Source: JAPKZH01 sp964537875 (GTDB taxonomy: Bacteria > Acidobacteriota > Aminicenantia > Aminicenantales > UBA4085). Taken from it: a stretch of DNA of 51,972 bases. How positions within the stretch are numbered: the first letter of the stretch is position 1; the number at the start of each line of letters is the position of its first letter. Positions 6,870 to 15,586 of the stretch are shown here, piece after piece. The notes beneath the pieces were generated by a model. It had not been told where the DNA came from. It was given only the letters and a program-made list of their open reading frames with translations, and searched no databases. The stretch is from assembly GCA_964537875.1 (NCBI GenBank), contig CAZIDN010000024.1, positions 1-51,972 on the forward strand. The letters run 5' to 3'. Position numbers and translations under genes: made by a program.

Positions 6870-8300
6870 ATGTCATCCCCGGCATCGTCGGCGATCGTAT
6901 CCGCTGAAAAAGAAAAAAAGGCCGCGGCCGGCAATTCTGTCATCGCCGCCCTCTTCCTCACCTCGATGAAACTGGCTGTCGGATTGATCACGGGCAGTTT
7001 GGGGGTATTGGCCGAAGCCGCCCATTCCGGCCTGGACTTGGTGGCCGCCTTTGTCACTTTCCTGGCCGTCCGTGTTTCGGACAAGCCGGCCGACCACGAA
7101 CATCCCTACGGCCACGGCAAGATTGAAAACTTTTCCGCCCTGATCGAGACGATGCTTCTTTTCATCACCTGCGCCTGGATTATCTTCGAGGCCGTTCGGC
7201 GCATCTTCGTTAATCCCAGGGAAATCAACCCGAGTCTCTGGGCGTTCCTGGTCATGGCCGTGTCCATCGCCGTCGATGTCAGCCGGTCCAGGATGCTTTT
7301 CCGTGCCGCCCGTAAGCATCACAGCCAGGCGCTCGAGGCCGATGCCCTTCATTTTTCCACGGATGTCTGGAGCTCCTCCGTGGTCATCGGCGGGCTGGTG
7401 CTCGTCTGGCTGGGGCAAAATGTCCTTCCTCAATACGGGCACATCCTTCAGAAGGCCGATGCCGTGGCGGCCCTTGGCGTGGCCTTTATCGTCATTTTTG
7501 TTAGCTTCAAGCTTGGCAAACGGACCGTGGATGTTCTTTTAGACAAGGCCCCCGACGGACTACCTCAGAAGATTTCCGAGACTGCGGCGCAGGTCGAAGG
7601 CGTGCTGAATGTCGGCCAGGTCCGGATGAGGCGCTCGGGCGCCAGCTTCTTCGTCGACATGACCGTCGAGGTCGACCGCAACCTGTCCTTTGAGCGCACC
7701 CACGCCATCGCCGAATCGGTCGAATCCCGGGTGCAGGAGATCGCCCCCGGCGCCGATGTCGTCGTCCATACGGATCCGAGGGAAATGGAGCGCGAGACCA
7801 TGGCCAAACGGATTCGGGCCGTGGCCTATCGAAACCAGATGCCCGTCCATAACATCAGCATGCACGAGAACAGGGGCCGGGTCTATGTGGACCTGCACCT
7901 GGAAGTGGACGACCATCTGTCGCTTCAGCAGGCCCACGATATGGCCAGCCATATCGAAAAAGACCTGCGGGAGGATATGCCTGAAATCACCCAGGTGAAC
8001 ACCCACATCGAATCCCGCGGCACAGGCATGGGGGAAGGCCAGAACGTTACATCCCATGAGGGCGTGCTCGTGGAGAAAGTCAAAAAAATCACCGACGAAA
8101 TTGCCGGGCCGGCCCGCTGCCACAATGTCCTGGTCCGCCGGAAAGGCGACAAATTCTCGGTCTCCCTTCACTGTCAGTTCGAAAAAGACCTGTCCATCAT
8201 CCAGGTCCATGATCTCTCCAGCCGCATCGAGGAACGCTTGAAAAATGGGATTCCCGGCGTCGACTACGTCCTGGTCCATGCGGAACCGGCAGCGAGATAG
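6870..8300 (+). CDS. cation diffusion facilitator with three tandem C-terminal domains
   Basis: This 476-residue CDF transporter would export divalent metal ions (Zn, Cd, Fe or Mn class) from the cytoplasm by antiport. The membrane domain fills residues about 20-215. It carries the two metal-site motifs HSGLD (His52, Asp56) and HFSTD (His161, Asp165), plus the family stretch DHEHPYGHGKIE after helix 2. The HD-HD site is the common Zn/Cd type. Ordinary CDF proteins end with one cytoplasmic dimerisation domain; here three related units follow. They centre on FVDMTVEVDRNLS (261-273), YVDLHLEVDDHLS (339-351) and SVSLHCQFEKDLS (430-442), each followed by a helix with a central His (THAIAE, AHDMAS, VHDLSS) and a V(V/N/L)xHxE/D end. 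It starts at the ATG after a weak GGAG box and is not overlapped by a neighbour. Confidence 0.9.
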   Translation: MSSPASSAIVSAEKEKKAAAGNSVIAALFLTSMKLAVGLITGSLGVLAEAAHSGLDLVAAFVTFLAVRVSDKPADHEHPYGHGKIENFSALIETMLLFITCAWIIFEAVRRIFVNPREINPSLWAFLVMAVSIAVDVSRSRMLFRAARKHHSQALEADALHFSTDVWSSSVVIGGLVLVWLGQNVLPQYGHILQKADAVAALGVAFIVIFVSFKLGKRTVDVLLDKAPDGLPQKISETAAQVEGVLNVGQVRMRRSGASFFVDMTVEVDRNLSFERTHAIAESVESRVQEIAPGADVVVHTDPREMERETMAKRIRAVAYRNQMPVHNISMHENRGRVYVDLHLEVDDHLSLQQAHDMASHIEKDLREDMPEITQVNTHIESRGTGMGEGQNVTSHEGVLVEKVKKITDEIAGPARCHNVLVRRKGDKFSVSLHCQFEKDLSIIQVHDLSSRIEERLKNGIPGVDYVLVHAEPAAR

Positions 8301-8554
8301 CCCCGGGGGTGGATTCCTGGCCTTTGAAGAAGGCATCTTCATGCATTCTGGCCATTGCCGAGGTCTAAGCCCATCAACCGCTGATTCTTAACGAAGAAGA
8401 GCTTCATTTGACGAATCTCGCTCAAATTGCTATTCTTCTGAAAAAAATGATATATCCGGACGAAATGGGGGATATGAGCTGCCCGGAATCGGATATTCGC
8501 AGGATTTGAAGATTTATGACCATGGACTTGATCCATGAACAAGGAGGAATTCGG

Positions 8555-11461
8555 ATGAAACATCGTCTCAGATTAATCACAACCTTATGTCTTGCCCTAT
8601 TCATGGCCAGCTTCGGCCTGGCCGGGGCGCAGGAGAAGCAACCCGCAAAGGCTCAGGATCTTGCCTCGCTGACTCAGGCGCTTCCTCTCGACCCTCAAGT
8701 CACGCTCGGCAAATTCGACAACGGGCTCCGCTATTACCTCCGCGTCAATAAAAAACCGGAAAATCGGGCAGAACTGCAGCTTGTCATCAATGCCGGCTCG
8801 GTGCTGGAAGACGACGACCAGCAGGGCCTGGCCCATTTCGTGGAGCACATGGCCTTTAACGGCAGCAAGCACTTCGCCAAGCAGGAGCTCGTCAAGTTCA
8901 TGGAATCCATCGGGATGAGGTTCGGGCCCAGCCTGAATGCCTTCACCAGTTTCGATGAGACGGTCTATATGCTCACGATTCCGACAGACAAGCCCGACGT
9001 GATGAAAACGGCATTCCAGATTCTTGAGGACTGGGCGCAAGAGCTCACGTTTGATCCTGCCGAAATTGACAAGGAGCGGGGCGTCATAATCGAAGAGTGG
9101 CGGCTGGGCCGAGGGGCCTCTGCCAGGATGCAGGACAAACAGTTTCCCATCCTCCTCAAAAGCTCCCGCTATGCAAACCGCCTGCCGATCGGCGAGAAGA
9201 AAACGATCGAGAGCTTTAAATACGACGCGCTCAAGAGATTTTACCGGGATTGGTACCGGCCGGACCTGATGGCCGTCATCGCCATCGGAGATTTTGACCG
9301 GTCCGCCGTCGAAAAGCTCATCAAGGAGAATTTTGCCGGCCTTCCCGCCGCACGAACACCCCGTCTCCGTCCCGTCTACGACGTCCCCGACCATCCCGAG
9401 ACCTTATATGCCATCGCCACGGACAAGGAAGCGACAAATAGCAGCGTCTCTGTTTTTAACAAACTGCCGGTCCGCGACCAGAGCACGGTCGGGGCCTATC
9501 GCCAGAGCCTCGTCGAAGAGCTTTACAGCGGAATGCTCAATCGCCGCTTCTCCGAGTTGACCCAGAAGCCCGATCCGCCCTTCCTGAATGCCTATTCCGG
9601 CCGCGGGCTCTTTGTCCGCTCCAAAGAGGCGTACATGCTCAATGCCATGGTCAAAGACGAGGGAATCGAGCGCGGGCTGGAGGCGCTGTTCACGGAATCC
9701 GAGCGGGTCACGCGATTCGGCTTTACCCCCACCGAACTCGAGCGGCAAAAGCGGGACGCGCTGAGGTCGATGGAACGATTGTATGCCGAGCGCGAGAAAC
9801 GAGAGTCAAGGGCGTTTGCCTCTGAATACATGCGTCACTTTCTCCAGGGCGAGCCGAGCCCCGGAGCCGATGTGGAATTCGAGCTCACCAAGCGTTTTCT
9901 GCCGGAGATTACGCTTGAGGAAACGAACAAGCTCGGCCGGGAATGGGTGACCGAGCGGAACCGCGTCGTCATGGTCAGCGCGCCCGAAAAGCCGGGACTC
10001 CAAGTGCCCGACGGGCAAAAGCTTGCAGCCGCGATGAAGGCCGTCACCGGCAAGGACATCAAGCCCTACATCGATACGGCCGGCGATCAACCGCTCCTGG
10101 ATAAAGTTCCGGAGCCTGGGAAAGTCATTGGCACCAAGACCAGGGAAGACGTCGGAATCACGGAATGGGAACTCTCCAACGGTGTCAAGGTCGTCTTCAA
10201 GCCCACGAACTTCAAGCAGGACGAAATTGTCTTCAGGGCGATGAGTCCGGGAGGTACATCGTTGGCCAGCGATAAAGACTTTATCCCGGCCAGCACGGCC
10301 AGCCAGGTCGTGGCTTCCGGGGGCTTGGGCAAATTCAACGCCATCGAGCTGAGAAAGGTGCTCTCCGGCAAGGTGGCCAAGGTCAGTCCCTACATTAGCG
10401 ATTTTGAAGAAGGGCTTATGGGAAGCGCGTCACCCAAGGATCTGGAAACCATGTTTCAACTCATCTATTTGACCTTCACCGAGCCGCGGGCCGACGCCAC
10501 GATCTTCGGTGTTTTCACGGCCCAGATGAAGGCCATGTTGGCGAATATAAAAGCGAGCCCTGACTACGCGTTCATGGAGGCGCTCCAGACGACCCTGAGT
10601 CAGAATCACTACCGGGAGCGGCCTATGACGCCGGAGATCGTCGATGAAATGAACCTTGAGAAGTCCTTTTCATTTTATAAAGACCGCTTCGCCGACGCCG
10701 GCGACTTCACCTTCATTTTCATCGGCAACATCGACCTGGAAAACATCAAGCCCCTGGTGGAGCGCTATCTCGGATCCTTGCCTTCCTTGCGCCGAAAAGA
10801 GACCTGGAAGGATGTCGGAATCGAGCCGCCCAAGGGAGTTGTCCAGAAGACCGTCAAAAAGGGAATCGAGCCTAAAAGCCAGACGGCCATCGTATTCACC
10901 GGGCCATTCCAATACGATCGTCCTCATCGCACGGCCATCCGGGCCATGTCGCTCGTGCTGGACACCAGGCTGCGAAATCTCTTGCGGGAAGAGCTGAGCG
11001 GCACTTACGGCGTCGGTGTGAACGCGTCTTTCGAGAAGATCCCGCATGAAGAATACGCCTTCATGATCAATTTTGGCTGTAATCCGCAGCGGACGGACGA
11101 GCTCGTCAAAGCCCTCCTCAAGGAAATTGAAAGCCTGAAGACCAATGGTCCGACGGATAAAGAGATCAATGACGCGCGGCAGGCACTCTTTCGCGAGTTT
11201 GAGACGGGGTTAAAACAGAACAACTGGCTGCTGACCCAGCTCTATCATAAATATCAGCTCGGGGAGGACCCGAAGAGCCTTTTCGATTTTGAAGAAGCGC
11301 TCAAGCTCATCAATCCTGCCTTCATTCAGGAAGCCGCCCGGACCTATCTCAACACAAACAACTTTGTCCAGGTCTCTCTTTTTCCGGAGAAAGAAAACAA
11401 GGTCGCTCTGGCCTGGTTCCTCCTGCGGCGGTCGAATTTGTCGGCCTTAGGAGTGAACTAA
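8555..11461 (+). CDS. secreted M16 family zinc metallopeptidase (pitrilysin/insulinase type)
   Basis: This 968-residue protein starts at the ATG behind a strong AAGGAGGAA box, so the upstream ATGs at 8516-8524 are not used. A signal peptide (MKHRLRLITTLCLALFMASFGLAGA) directs export. The inverted zinc motif HFVEH (His94, Glu97, His98) is intact, and the distal Glu ligand lies in the helix around KERGVIIEEW. The protein contains both halves of a two-lobe M16 peptidase: an active N-terminal half, and a C-terminal half with the substrate-binding segment LLREELSGTYGVGV. It probably degrades peptides in the periplasm or outside the cell. It stands alone, with a palindromic repeat directly after the stop codon. 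Confidence 0.93.
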   Translation: MKHRLRLITTLCLALFMASFGLAGAQEKQPAKAQDLASLTQALPLDPQVTLGKFDNGLRYYLRVNKKPENRAELQLVINAGSVLEDDDQQGLAHFVEHMAFNGSKHFAKQELVKFMESIGMRFGPSLNAFTSFDETVYMLTIPTDKPDVMKTAFQILEDWAQELTFDPAEIDKERGVIIEEWRLGRGASARMQDKQFPILLKSSRYANRLPIGEKKTIESFKYDALKRFYRDWYRPDLMAVIAIGDFDRSAVEKLIKENFAGLPAARTPRLRPVYDVPDHPETLYAIATDKEATNSSVSVFNKLPVRDQSTVGAYRQSLVEELYSGMLNRRFSELTQKPDPPFLNAYSGRGLFVRSKEAYMLNAMVKDEGIERGLEALFTESERVTRFGFTPTELERQKRDALRSMERLYAEREKRESRAFASEYMRHFLQGEPSPGADVEFELTKRFLPEITLEETNKLGREWVTERNRVVMVSAPEKPGLQVPDGQKLAAAMKAVTGKDIKPYIDTAGDQPLLDKVPEPGKVIGTKTREDVGITEWELSNGVKVVFKPTNFKQDEIVFRAMSPGGTSLASDKDFIPASTASQVVASGGLGKFNAIELRKVLSGKVAKVSPYISDFEEGLMGSASPKDLETMFQLIYLTFTEPRADATIFGVFTAQMKAMLANIKASPDYAFMEALQTTLSQNHYRERPMTPEIVDEMNLEKSFSFYKDRFADAGDFTFIFIGNIDLENIKPLVERYLGSLPSLRRKETWKDVGIEPPKGVVQKTVKKGIEPKSQTAIVFTGPFQYDRPHRTAIRAMSLVLDTRLRNLLREELSGTYGVGVNASFEKIPHEEYAFMINFGCNPQRTDELVKALLKEIESLKTNGPTDKEINDARQALFREFETGLKQNNWLLTQLYHKYQLGEDPKSLFDFEEALKLINPAFIQEAARTYLNTNNFVQVSLFPEKENKVALAWFLLRRSNLSALGVN

Positions 11462-11462
11462 T

Positions 11463-11654
11463 ATCAACGCAATAATTAAGATGACATCCCCGTTCGGGCG
11501 GCGCTTAGGCCGCCCGCAGCCCCCGGGCCCCGGGGGGAACCAGTCCCGTCGGTTCCCCCCGTCGGAAAAGCCGACGGGGCCCCCCTCCGCTACGGGGGCT
11601 TGAGGGCGGCCTAAGCGCCGCCCAGACATTGTCACTTTATTTATTGCGTTTGTA
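11463..11654. repeat. palindromic dispersed repeat, family A, copy 1
   Basis: A roughly 190-base imperfect palindrome. The outer arms pair ACGCAATAA with TTATTGCGT (ends near 11467 and 11649). The inner arms are an almost perfect 20-bp pair (11496-11515 and 11604-11623). The GC-rich core 11518-11600 contains GGGGAACCAGTCCCGTCGG and a second hairpin, GTCGG-AAAAG-CCGAC. The core is closely related to the reverse complement of 28000-28072 and to the direct sequence near 51916. It fills the gap between the M16 and PurF-like genes. Confidence 0.8.
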
Positions 11655-11754
11655 TTAAAAAATTCGGGTGACGTCTCCAGCAGCGGCTTGACAGCGGAGC
11701 GCTCCCCGATAGAGAATAATCCTGGTTTTCTGAAAAAATTTTATCGAGGATGAC

Positions 11755-13161
11755 ATGGGTGGATTTTTTGGCATCGCTTCCTTTGATGACTGTATCGCCG
11801 ACCTTTTTTACGGGACCGATTATCACTCGCACCTGGGCACAAGAAGGGGAGGGCTGGCGGTCGTCCGCGACGACGGCATCTTCCGCGTCATCCACAACAT
11901 CGAGAATTCGCAGTTCCGGACCAAGTTCGATCCCGATCTTGCCGACCTCCACTCCTGGGCCGGCATCGGCGTCATCAGCGATTACGACGACCAGCCGGTC
12001 CTCATCCGGTCTCACCTGGGAAATTACGCCATCGTCACCGTCGGCGCGATCAAAAATACCGAAGGGCTGGCCCGGGAGGCTTTTCGAAAGAGGCACCTTC
12101 ATTTTGCCGAGATGTCGAGCGGAGAGATCAACCCGACCGAGCTGGCCGCCGCCCTGATCAACGAGGAAATGAGCTTTGAGGACGGCATCGAACATCTCCA
12201 GAACTCCATCGAGGGCTCCTGCTCGCTTCTCATTTTGACGGATAAAGGGATCTATGCCGCCCGCGATAAATACGGACGGACGCCGGTGGTCATGGGCAAA
12301 AAAGAGGGAAGCGTCGCCGTGACCCTGGAAACATGCTCTTTTCCCAACTTGGGCTTCGAAGTGGATAAATATTTAGGGCCGGGCGAGATCGTTTTTATAA
12401 CGCCGGAAGGATATGAGCAGAGAAAGGCGCCCGAATCGAGGCTCCAGATCTGCGGCTTTCTCTGGGTTTATTACGGCTATCCGGCTTCCAGTTACCAGGG
12501 GATCAATGTCGAATGGGTGAGGAACCGCTGCGGCGCCGCCCTGGCCAGACGCAACCCGATCGACATCGATTTCGTGGCCGGAATCCCGGATTCGGGAGTC
12601 GGCCATGGTCTGGGATATGCCGCCGAATCAGGGATTCCTTTCAAAAGGCCTTTTGTCAAATACACGCCCACCTGGGCCCGCAGTTTCATGCCCCAGAACC
12701 AGGCCGTCCGGGATCTCGTGGCCAGGATGAAGCTCGTTCCCATCCGCGAGCTGATCCAGGACAAACGGTTCCTCTTCTGCGAAGACTCCATCGTCCGCGG
12801 CACCCAGCTTCAGGATACGATCAAGAGGCTCTATGATTGCGGCGCCCGGGAAGTCCACATGAGGCCGGCCTGTCCTCCCTTAGTCTATGGATGCAAGTTC
12901 CTGAATTTCTCGGTCTCCCGCTCGGAGATGGACCTGGCGGCGCGGCGGGCCATCCGGGAGGTCGAGGGGGAAAGCGTCAAGGACCTCTCGGAATACACGC
13001 ACCCGGAATCCGAAAAATATCGAGCCATGGAAGAAAAGATCCGGAAGCGGCTTAACCTGAGCAGCCTCAAGTACCAGCTGCTGGATGACTTGGTGGAGGC
13101 GATCGGCCTGCCCAAAGACAAGATTTGCACGTTCTGCTGGGACGGCCGAGAGCTGAAATAA
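11755..13161 (+). CDS. PurF-like amidophosphoribosyltransferase homologue lacking the N-terminal Cys
   Basis: This 468-residue protein has a class II glutamine amidotransferase domain followed by a phosphoribosyltransferase domain, as in PurF, which makes 5-phosphoribosylamine in purine synthesis. The PRPP loop is clear (FCEDSIVRGT, residues 341-350). Cysteines at 233, 380, 458 and 461 (CTFC) match the order and rough spacing of the four cluster ligands of Bacillus PurF, so a 4Fe-4S cluster is likely. The N-terminus is MGGFFG, so the catalytic Cys that should follow Met is absent, although the glutamine-site-like SHLGTRRGG is kept. I recall a conserved subfamily with this start in Bacteroidetes and others, so this is not a sequencing error. 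It may use free ammonia or do something else. The ATG follows a GAGGA box; whether a canonical purF exists elsewhere is unknown. Confidence 0.85.
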   Translation: MGGFFGIASFDDCIADLFYGTDYHSHLGTRRGGLAVVRDDGIFRVIHNIENSQFRTKFDPDLADLHSWAGIGVISDYDDQPVLIRSHLGNYAIVTVGAIKNTEGLAREAFRKRHLHFAEMSSGEINPTELAAALINEEMSFEDGIEHLQNSIEGSCSLLILTDKGIYAARDKYGRTPVVMGKKEGSVAVTLETCSFPNLGFEVDKYLGPGEIVFITPEGYEQRKAPESRLQICGFLWVYYGYPASSYQGINVEWVRNRCGAALARRNPIDIDFVAGIPDSGVGHGLGYAAESGIPFKRPFVKYTPTWARSFMPQNQAVRDLVARMKLVPIRELIQDKRFLFCEDSIVRGTQLQDTIKRLYDCGAREVHMRPACPPLVYGCKFLNFSVSRSEMDLAARRAIREVEGESVKDLSEYTHPESEKYRAMEEKIRKRLNLSSLKYQLLDDLVEAIGLPKDKICTFCWDGRELK

Positions 13162-13173
13162 CAAGGGAAAAAA

Positions 13174-13210
13174 GGGGACGGTTCTCTTTCCGGAAAAAGA
13201 AAACCGTCCC
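13174..13210 (+). terminator. GGGGACGG-type hairpin after the PurF-like gene
   Basis: GGGACGGTT (13175-13183) pairs perfectly with AACCGTCCC (13202-13210) around an A-rich loop, 12 bases after the stop codon. There is no good T-tract. It belongs to a set of hairpins with the same GGGGACGG stem found at 27025 and 30601. Confidence 0.55.
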
Positions 13211-13236
13211 TGAATTTCCGGTCTTTGCCTTCAATC

Positions 13237-13275
13237 TTCACAAAATCTTAACAAAATCTTGACATCATTTTGACA
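13237..13275 (+). promoter_or_regulatory. putative Pho box: four 11-bp-spaced TTNACA repeats
   Basis: TTCACA (13237), TTAACA (13248), TTGACA (13259) and TTGACA (13270) occur at an exact 11-base period, with AAATC spacers after the first two. This is the arrangement bound by PhoP/PhoB-type regulators: Bacillus PhoP uses TT(A/C/T)ACA repeats and E. coli PhoB uses 11-bp direct repeats. A possible -10 (TATTCT, 13296-13301) follows. The downstream gene is a secreted 5'-nucleotidase, a classic phosphate-scavenging target. Confidence 0.65.
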
Positions 13276-13315
13276 ACTTTAATCCCTGCCGCGCTTATTC
13301 TTTAGGCGTGAATCG

Positions 13316-13353
13316 GCTGAATCACAAATCATTAGCTGAATCACAAATCATTA
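13316..13353. repeat. perfect 19-bp tandem duplication
   Basis: GCTGAATCACAAATCATTA occurs twice in immediate succession (13316-13334 and 13335-13353). It lies in the 5' untranslated region of the 5'-nucleotidase gene, just before its AAAGGAGG ribosome site. Confidence 0.9.
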
Positions 13354-13366
13354 AAAGGAGGTTTTT

Positions 13367-14980
13367 ATGGTTCCAAAACTTTTTAAAATTTTTTTGCTGG
13401 CGGCCTTCTGTTTTTCCTTTTCCCTTTTCGGCTCGGCCCAGACGACCCTGACCATCCTTCACACCAACGACACCCACTCCGCCCTTTTTGCGTTCGGGCC
13501 ATGGGAGAACTATGGGGGAATCGCGCGCATGTCCACGCTCATCAAGGAAATCAAGGCCAAAAATCAGAATGTCCTGGCTCTCAACGCGGGAGATGTGTTT
13601 GTCGGGTCCTTCGAATTCAACAAGTACCTCGGGTATCCAGAGCTCGAGATCATGCAGGGACTCTACGATGCCATGTGTCTGGGCAACCACGAATTTGACC
13701 TCGGGCTGGATGCCCTGCTGGGCGTTCTCAGCGGGCAGCTGGCGGGAGACTCGCCGATCACTCTGCCTGTCCTTTGTGCCAACATCGACCTGTCCGCCCA
13801 TCCGGCCCTCCAGAATTTCGTCAAGCCCTTTATGGTGAAGCAGGTGGGGAGCTTGAAAATCGGCATTTTCGGCGTTGTCAACAAGGATCCCCAGAACTAC
13901 TCACCCGATGTGGCCGGCCTCTTGCTCGACCCTTTTCAGGCTGCCGGTGAGACGGCCTATCGCTTGAAGAATGCCGAAGGCTGTGCGCTCGTGATTTGTC
14001 TTTCGCATTTGGGAACCGCATCCGATATCCAAGGCCTGTCTCAGGTGCCGGGGATCGATGTCATCGTCGGCGGACATTCTCATGACGTTTTCGATCAGCC
14101 CCAGGTGCAGGGCGGGAAGATCATCGTCCAGGCGGGTGAATTCGGCCTGTATCTGGGCGAACTCAAGCTGAAGATCAACGGCGGCAAGGTGAAGCTCGAA
14201 AAATATACTCTTCACTCCATCAACGAAAAGATCAGAAGAGATCTGACCCTTCTTCCAAAGCTGGCCTTCCTGGGCGCCGGAATTATGCTGGACCCGCGCT
14301 TCGGGCCGGTTTATCTCAAGGGAGTAGCCTGGGCTACAAAAGACCTGGAGAAAAAATGGGCGCCCGGCAGCCCGAACCGCGACACGCCCCTGGGAAACCT
14401 CGTCGCGGATGCTTTGAAAAAAGGCGTCAAAGCGCGGGGATTCGCGGCTGATATCGCCATGGAGGCCAACGGTTACATGGCCTATAAAATCAACAAGGGC
14501 AGAGTCGTCGGCAACGATGTCATGCGCGTGGTTCCCTACGGTTATGATCCGGTCTCCGGCCTCGGCTTCAAGATTAAAAGCGTCCAACTGTACGGAGCTC
14601 AGATCCTAGCGGGATTGGAATATTCGGTCACATACGTCGAATACACCGATGAGCTATCGCTCCAGGTGTCCGGGCTTGAGTTCAAGTATGATTCCTCCAA
14701 GCCGCCTGCCGAGTCGATCGGCCAGATCAGCCGGCTCGATCCTTTCTCGGTCAAAGTCAACGGCCAGCCGATCATTCCGGACGGTCTGTACTGGGTCGCC
14801 CTGAACGAGCAGCTCCTCAATTTCCTGCAGGCCAACGGCCTGGTGCCCTCTGATACCGCTGACACCGGGCTCTTCGAGTACAACCTCGTCCGCGACTACA
14901 TGGACAAGCTGAACATCCTGGATTATTCTTCCGAAGGGCGGATCGTAGATACCAGGGGACAGACTCAGAAGAAATATTGA
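13367..14980 (+). CDS. secreted 5'-nucleotidase / UDP-sugar hydrolase family phosphatase
   Basis: This 537-residue exported metallophosphatase belongs to the UshA/5'-nucleotidase family. A signal peptide ends near FGSAQT. The N-terminal dinuclear-metal domain has all the expected motifs: HTNDTHS, LNAGDVFVGS, LGNHEFDLG, SHLGT and GGHSHD. The C-terminal 5'-nucleotidase domain (from about residue 320) binds the nucleotide. It would release phosphate from extracellular nucleotides, providing phosphate and nucleosides. An ideal AAAGGAGG precedes the ATG. Upstream lie a Pho-box-like array and a 19-bp tandem repeat, so induction by phosphate starvation is a reasonable inference. The UshA-type substrate range is broad and cannot be narrowed here. 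Confidence 0.92.
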   Translation: MVPKLFKIFLLAAFCFSFSLFGSAQTTLTILHTNDTHSALFAFGPWENYGGIARMSTLIKEIKAKNQNVLALNAGDVFVGSFEFNKYLGYPELEIMQGLYDAMCLGNHEFDLGLDALLGVLSGQLAGDSPITLPVLCANIDLSAHPALQNFVKPFMVKQVGSLKIGIFGVVNKDPQNYSPDVAGLLLDPFQAAGETAYRLKNAEGCALVICLSHLGTASDIQGLSQVPGIDVIVGGHSHDVFDQPQVQGGKIIVQAGEFGLYLGELKLKINGGKVKLEKYTLHSINEKIRRDLTLLPKLAFLGAGIMLDPRFGPVYLKGVAWATKDLEKKWAPGSPNRDTPLGNLVADALKKGVKARGFAADIAMEANGYMAYKINKGRVVGNDVMRVVPYGYDPVSGLGFKIKSVQLYGAQILAGLEYSVTYVEYTDELSLQVSGLEFKYDSSKPPAESIGQISRLDPFSVKVNGQPIIPDGLYWVALNEQLLNFLQANGLVPSDTADTGLFEYNLVRDYMDKLNILDYSSEGRIVDTRGQTQKKY

Positions 14981-14985
14981 CGATC

Positions 14986-15034
14986 GAGGGGACACACGAT
15001 CCCCGTTTTCAAGAGGGGAGGGTGTGTCCCCCTC
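14986..15034. terminator. bidirectional terminator hairpin between convergent genes
   Basis: GAGGGGACACAC (14986-14997) pairs with GTGTGTCCCCCTC (15022-15034) with one bulge. TCTTTATTTTT follows on the plus strand. It separates the 5'-nucleotidase gene from the convergent HTH gene. Confidence 0.75.
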
Positions 15035-15037
15035 TCT

Positions 15038-15586
15038 TTATTTTTGCTTCTTTTCCCGGAAGCGCTTGAGGTAGTCCGCGGCGACCCTGTCGGGGTTCAA
15101 GAAAAGGCAGCCGGCCAGGCTTTTGACCTGGCTCTTGAGATATGTGGCTTCCGGAAGCGCGTCGAATTTCTCAGCCTCGATATTTTTGAGCAGCTCCACC
15201 CGCAGCTTGAGCAGCTTGGAGAGGTCGTCCAGCCTGATCCCCAGCCTCTCGCGGATCTCTCTGAGCACCGGGCCGCTGAAGGACGTGAACTCGACGGCCT
15301 TCTCTGAAGGAGGTTTTTCAGCCGGAGGCTCGTCCGTCATCATGGAACTGGTTTTTGGCGGCTCGTTTTTGAGGGCGGCTTGGAGCTTGGCGTAGGCGTC
15401 TTCGACCTGGCGGAGGACTTTTTTTCTTCTTTTCTCGGGAAACTCTTCGGCCAGCGCTTCCAGGACGATGGAGTCGCCTGAAAATAGATTTTTCAGCCGC
15501 ACATAGGCGTTATAGACGTCTCGAAGAGTGGCCGAGGGGCTCAATTCCAGGATGTCGAAATATTTCTTCAGATCTTCCTGCGGCAT
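15038..15586 (-). CDS. J-like N-terminal plus RodZ-like helix-turn-helix protein
   Basis: This is a 182-residue, apparently cytoplasmic protein. Residues 1-75 (KKYFDILELSPSATLRDVY...) resemble the helical start of a DnaJ J-domain (YFDIL..SPSAT...AY..L), but the HPD tripeptide needed to stimulate Hsp70 is not there. A Pro/Glu-rich linker follows. Residues about 103-175 (LREIRERLGIRLDDLSKLLK...LRVELLKNIE...LP...YLKSQV) match the HTH fold found at the N-terminus of RodZ and in Cro/CI-type proteins. There is no membrane helix. The start ATG shares one base with the stop of the upstream MinD-like gene (TGATG), so the two are translationally coupled. A role as a partner or adaptor of the ATPase is inference. 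Confidence 0.7.
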   Translation of the reverse strand: MPQEDLKKYFDILELSPSATLRDVYNAYVRLKNLFSGDSIVLEALAEEFPEKRRKKVLRQVEDAYAKLQAALKNEPPKTSSMMTDEPPAEKPPSEKAVEFTSFSGPVLREIRERLGIRLDDLSKLLKLRVELLKNIEAEKFDALPEATYLKSQVKSLAGCLFLNPDRVAADYLKRFREKKQK

